Below, one piece after another: positions 63,281-64,000 of a stretch of DNA of 64,000 nt. Made by a program: the position numbers and the translations under genes. This DNA is from Streptomyces sp. NBC_01224. GTDB lineage: Bacteria > Actinomycetota > Actinomycetes > Streptomycetales > Streptomycetaceae. Numbering within the stretch: position 1 is the first letter of the stretch; the number at the start of each line of letters is the position of its first letter. The notes under the pieces were generated by a model. The model was not told the origin of the DNA. It made no database searches and saw only the letters and a list, made by a program, of their open reading frames with translations. Location of the stretch: contig NZ_CP108529.1 in assembly GCF_036002945.1 (NCBI RefSeq), forward strand, positions 9,419,001 through 9,483,000, written 5' to 3'.

Positions 63281-63310
63281 GGCCCCCGATCAAGGGAGCG
63301 ATCGGGGGCC
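63281..63310 (+). terminator. hairpin after the Tn3 remnant
   Basis: An 11-bp stem GGCCCCCGATC / GATCGGGGGCC (63281-63291 with 63300-63310) with an 8-nt loop lies 13 bp past the end of the Tn3 transposase remnant. Confidence 0.7.
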
Positions 63311-63439
63311 CGGTCGATCGCCGCGTCGGCAGGCCGAGGTGTCGCGGAAGCGTCAGCCGGCGGCGCGGTACATGCAGACGTACTTGCAGTGGGGCAAGTG
63401 CGGATGCTCGGCACCTTCCTCCCCGAGGATCCGACGGTG

Positions 63440-63700
63440 GCTCCCGGCTGATCCGCAACCGGGTGCTGCTGCCGGCGATCACGACGCCGGCTGGCTGGTC
63501 CCCAGCGTGCGGCAGGAGGAGAACGAGCGGTCGTACGCCACGCTGCACCAAGCCGTCCCGGACGGGATGCGCGGGGCACTGAGGGGGTTGCTGCTGGTGC
63601 CGGACGGCAAGGGGGTCTCGCAGCTGGAGCCGCTGCGGACCTCGCCGGCGACCTTCGCCTCGTTCCACTCGCCGACGACACCGTCCACCGTCGGCCATGC
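63440..63700 (+). pseudogene. Tn3-family transposase N-terminal (DUF4158-like) fragment
   Basis: In one frame YATLHQAVPDGMRGALRGLL, LVPDGKGVSQLEPLRTSP fits the segment (about residues 150-200) of Tn3 transposases after the DNA-binding domain. It lies downstream of the C-terminal part on the same strand, so order is inverted relative to an intact gene. No start or end is present. Confidence 0.5.
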
Positions 63701-63720
63701 CCGGATGCCGGGAAAGACCG

Positions 63721-64000
63721 TTACGTGTCCTGCCCGCTGCCGGGGGTGTCGCATAGCGCGTGGTCGAGGAGGTTACTGGCGGCTTGCTCCTGTCGGAGTG
63801 CGTTGTCGGGCGAGTCGCCCAGAGCGGTGGACATGGAGACGGTGACGGCGCGGCTGCCATCGTCGGTGGCGCCGTTCAGGGTGATGTAGCCGGCATCGCC
63901 TCCTTCGTGGCTCCAGTAGCTGCCGCCGCAGGACAGGGGCCGGTTGACCAGGCCGAGGCCGTAGCGTCCGTGTGGCCAGAACACCTGGATTTTCTTGTTG
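63721..64000 (-). CDS. serine hydrolase (beta-lactamase/D-peptidase family), C-terminal part
   Basis: The frame continues past the right edge. YGLGLVNRPLSCGGSYWSHE then GGDAGYITLNGATDDGSRAV contains the H-x-G motif region of class C beta-lactamase/DD-peptidases (here SHEGG with an E between H and G), followed by the last strand and helix. Such enzymes act outside the cell on peptidoglycan or beta-lactams. The stop is at 63721; the catalytic Ser lies outside the window. Confidence 0.75.
   Translation of the reverse strand, partial: NKKIQVFWPHGRYGLGLVNRPLSCGGSYWSHEGGDAGYITLNGATDDGSRAVTVSMSTALGDSPDNALRQEQAASNLLDHALCDTPGSGQDT

Overview
The window reads as high-GC actinomycete DNA, almost certainly Streptomyces: strong G/C third-position bias, GTG/TTG starts, Streptomyces-type families (DUF5753 regulators, DUF6233, helicase-associated repeats) and actinobacterial IS elements. 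It behaves like the unstable arm of a linear chromosome or a large plasmid: roughly half is transposable elements and most genes between them are truncated, frameshifted or fused. There is no rRNA, tRNA, CRISPR array or recognisable replication origin.

Layout. 0-4.4 kb: a minus-strand pair (macro-domain protein, divergent uracil-DNA glycosylase), short degraded reading frames and a frameshifted secreted protein. 4.9-15.7 kb: a four-gene, overlapping-start operon (GGDEF, ASCH, a small Cys-containing protein, a coiled-coil protein) broken by a decayed Tn554-like transposon that carries two SAM methyltransferases, and by one of two IS1380 copies. 15.7-17.3 kb: an intact divergent methyltransferase/TetR pair with tandem palindromic operators. 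17.5-27.2 kb: an uninterrupted IS island (ISAzo13, IS701, IS5 remnant, IS630-A, IS630-B, IS701-C, IS630-B, IS5-D), each inserted exactly at the end of another. 27.2-36.1 kb: cupin, GNAT, DUF6233, lipoprotein and zinc-ribbon genes, many damaged, with an IS630-A copy holding an IS3. 36.1-39.5 kb: IS1380 abutting an IS5. 39.6-47.9 kb: regulator remnants and a nested structure: an IS21-type element whose istB carries a group II intron, itself split by an ISL3-type unit and an IS1380. 48-52.3 kb: MarR and esterase genes, then a Ku fragment and a haloperoxidase fragment on either side of an IS3. 52.4-55.5 kb: chimeric and truncated genes including a MOBF-type relaxase. 55.6-60.5 kb: a second IS island (IS630-A, IS701, IS630 scrap, truncated IS701-C). 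60.7-64 kb: RidA, a methyltransferase, Tn3 transposase pieces and the end of a serine hydrolase gene.

Element boundaries are unusually well supported: copies of the same element have the same length (IS630-B 1154 bp twice; IS701-a 1444 bp twice; IS3 1315 bp twice; the first two IS1380 copies 1668 bp each; IS630-A 1245, 1245 and 1244 bp), and most have target duplications. The most interesting biology is the rule of insertion: IS701 elements sit in CTAG sites created where two IS630 copies meet head to head, and other families likewise use the junctions of resident elements. Functional assignments are from motifs recognised by eye; no database search was possible.
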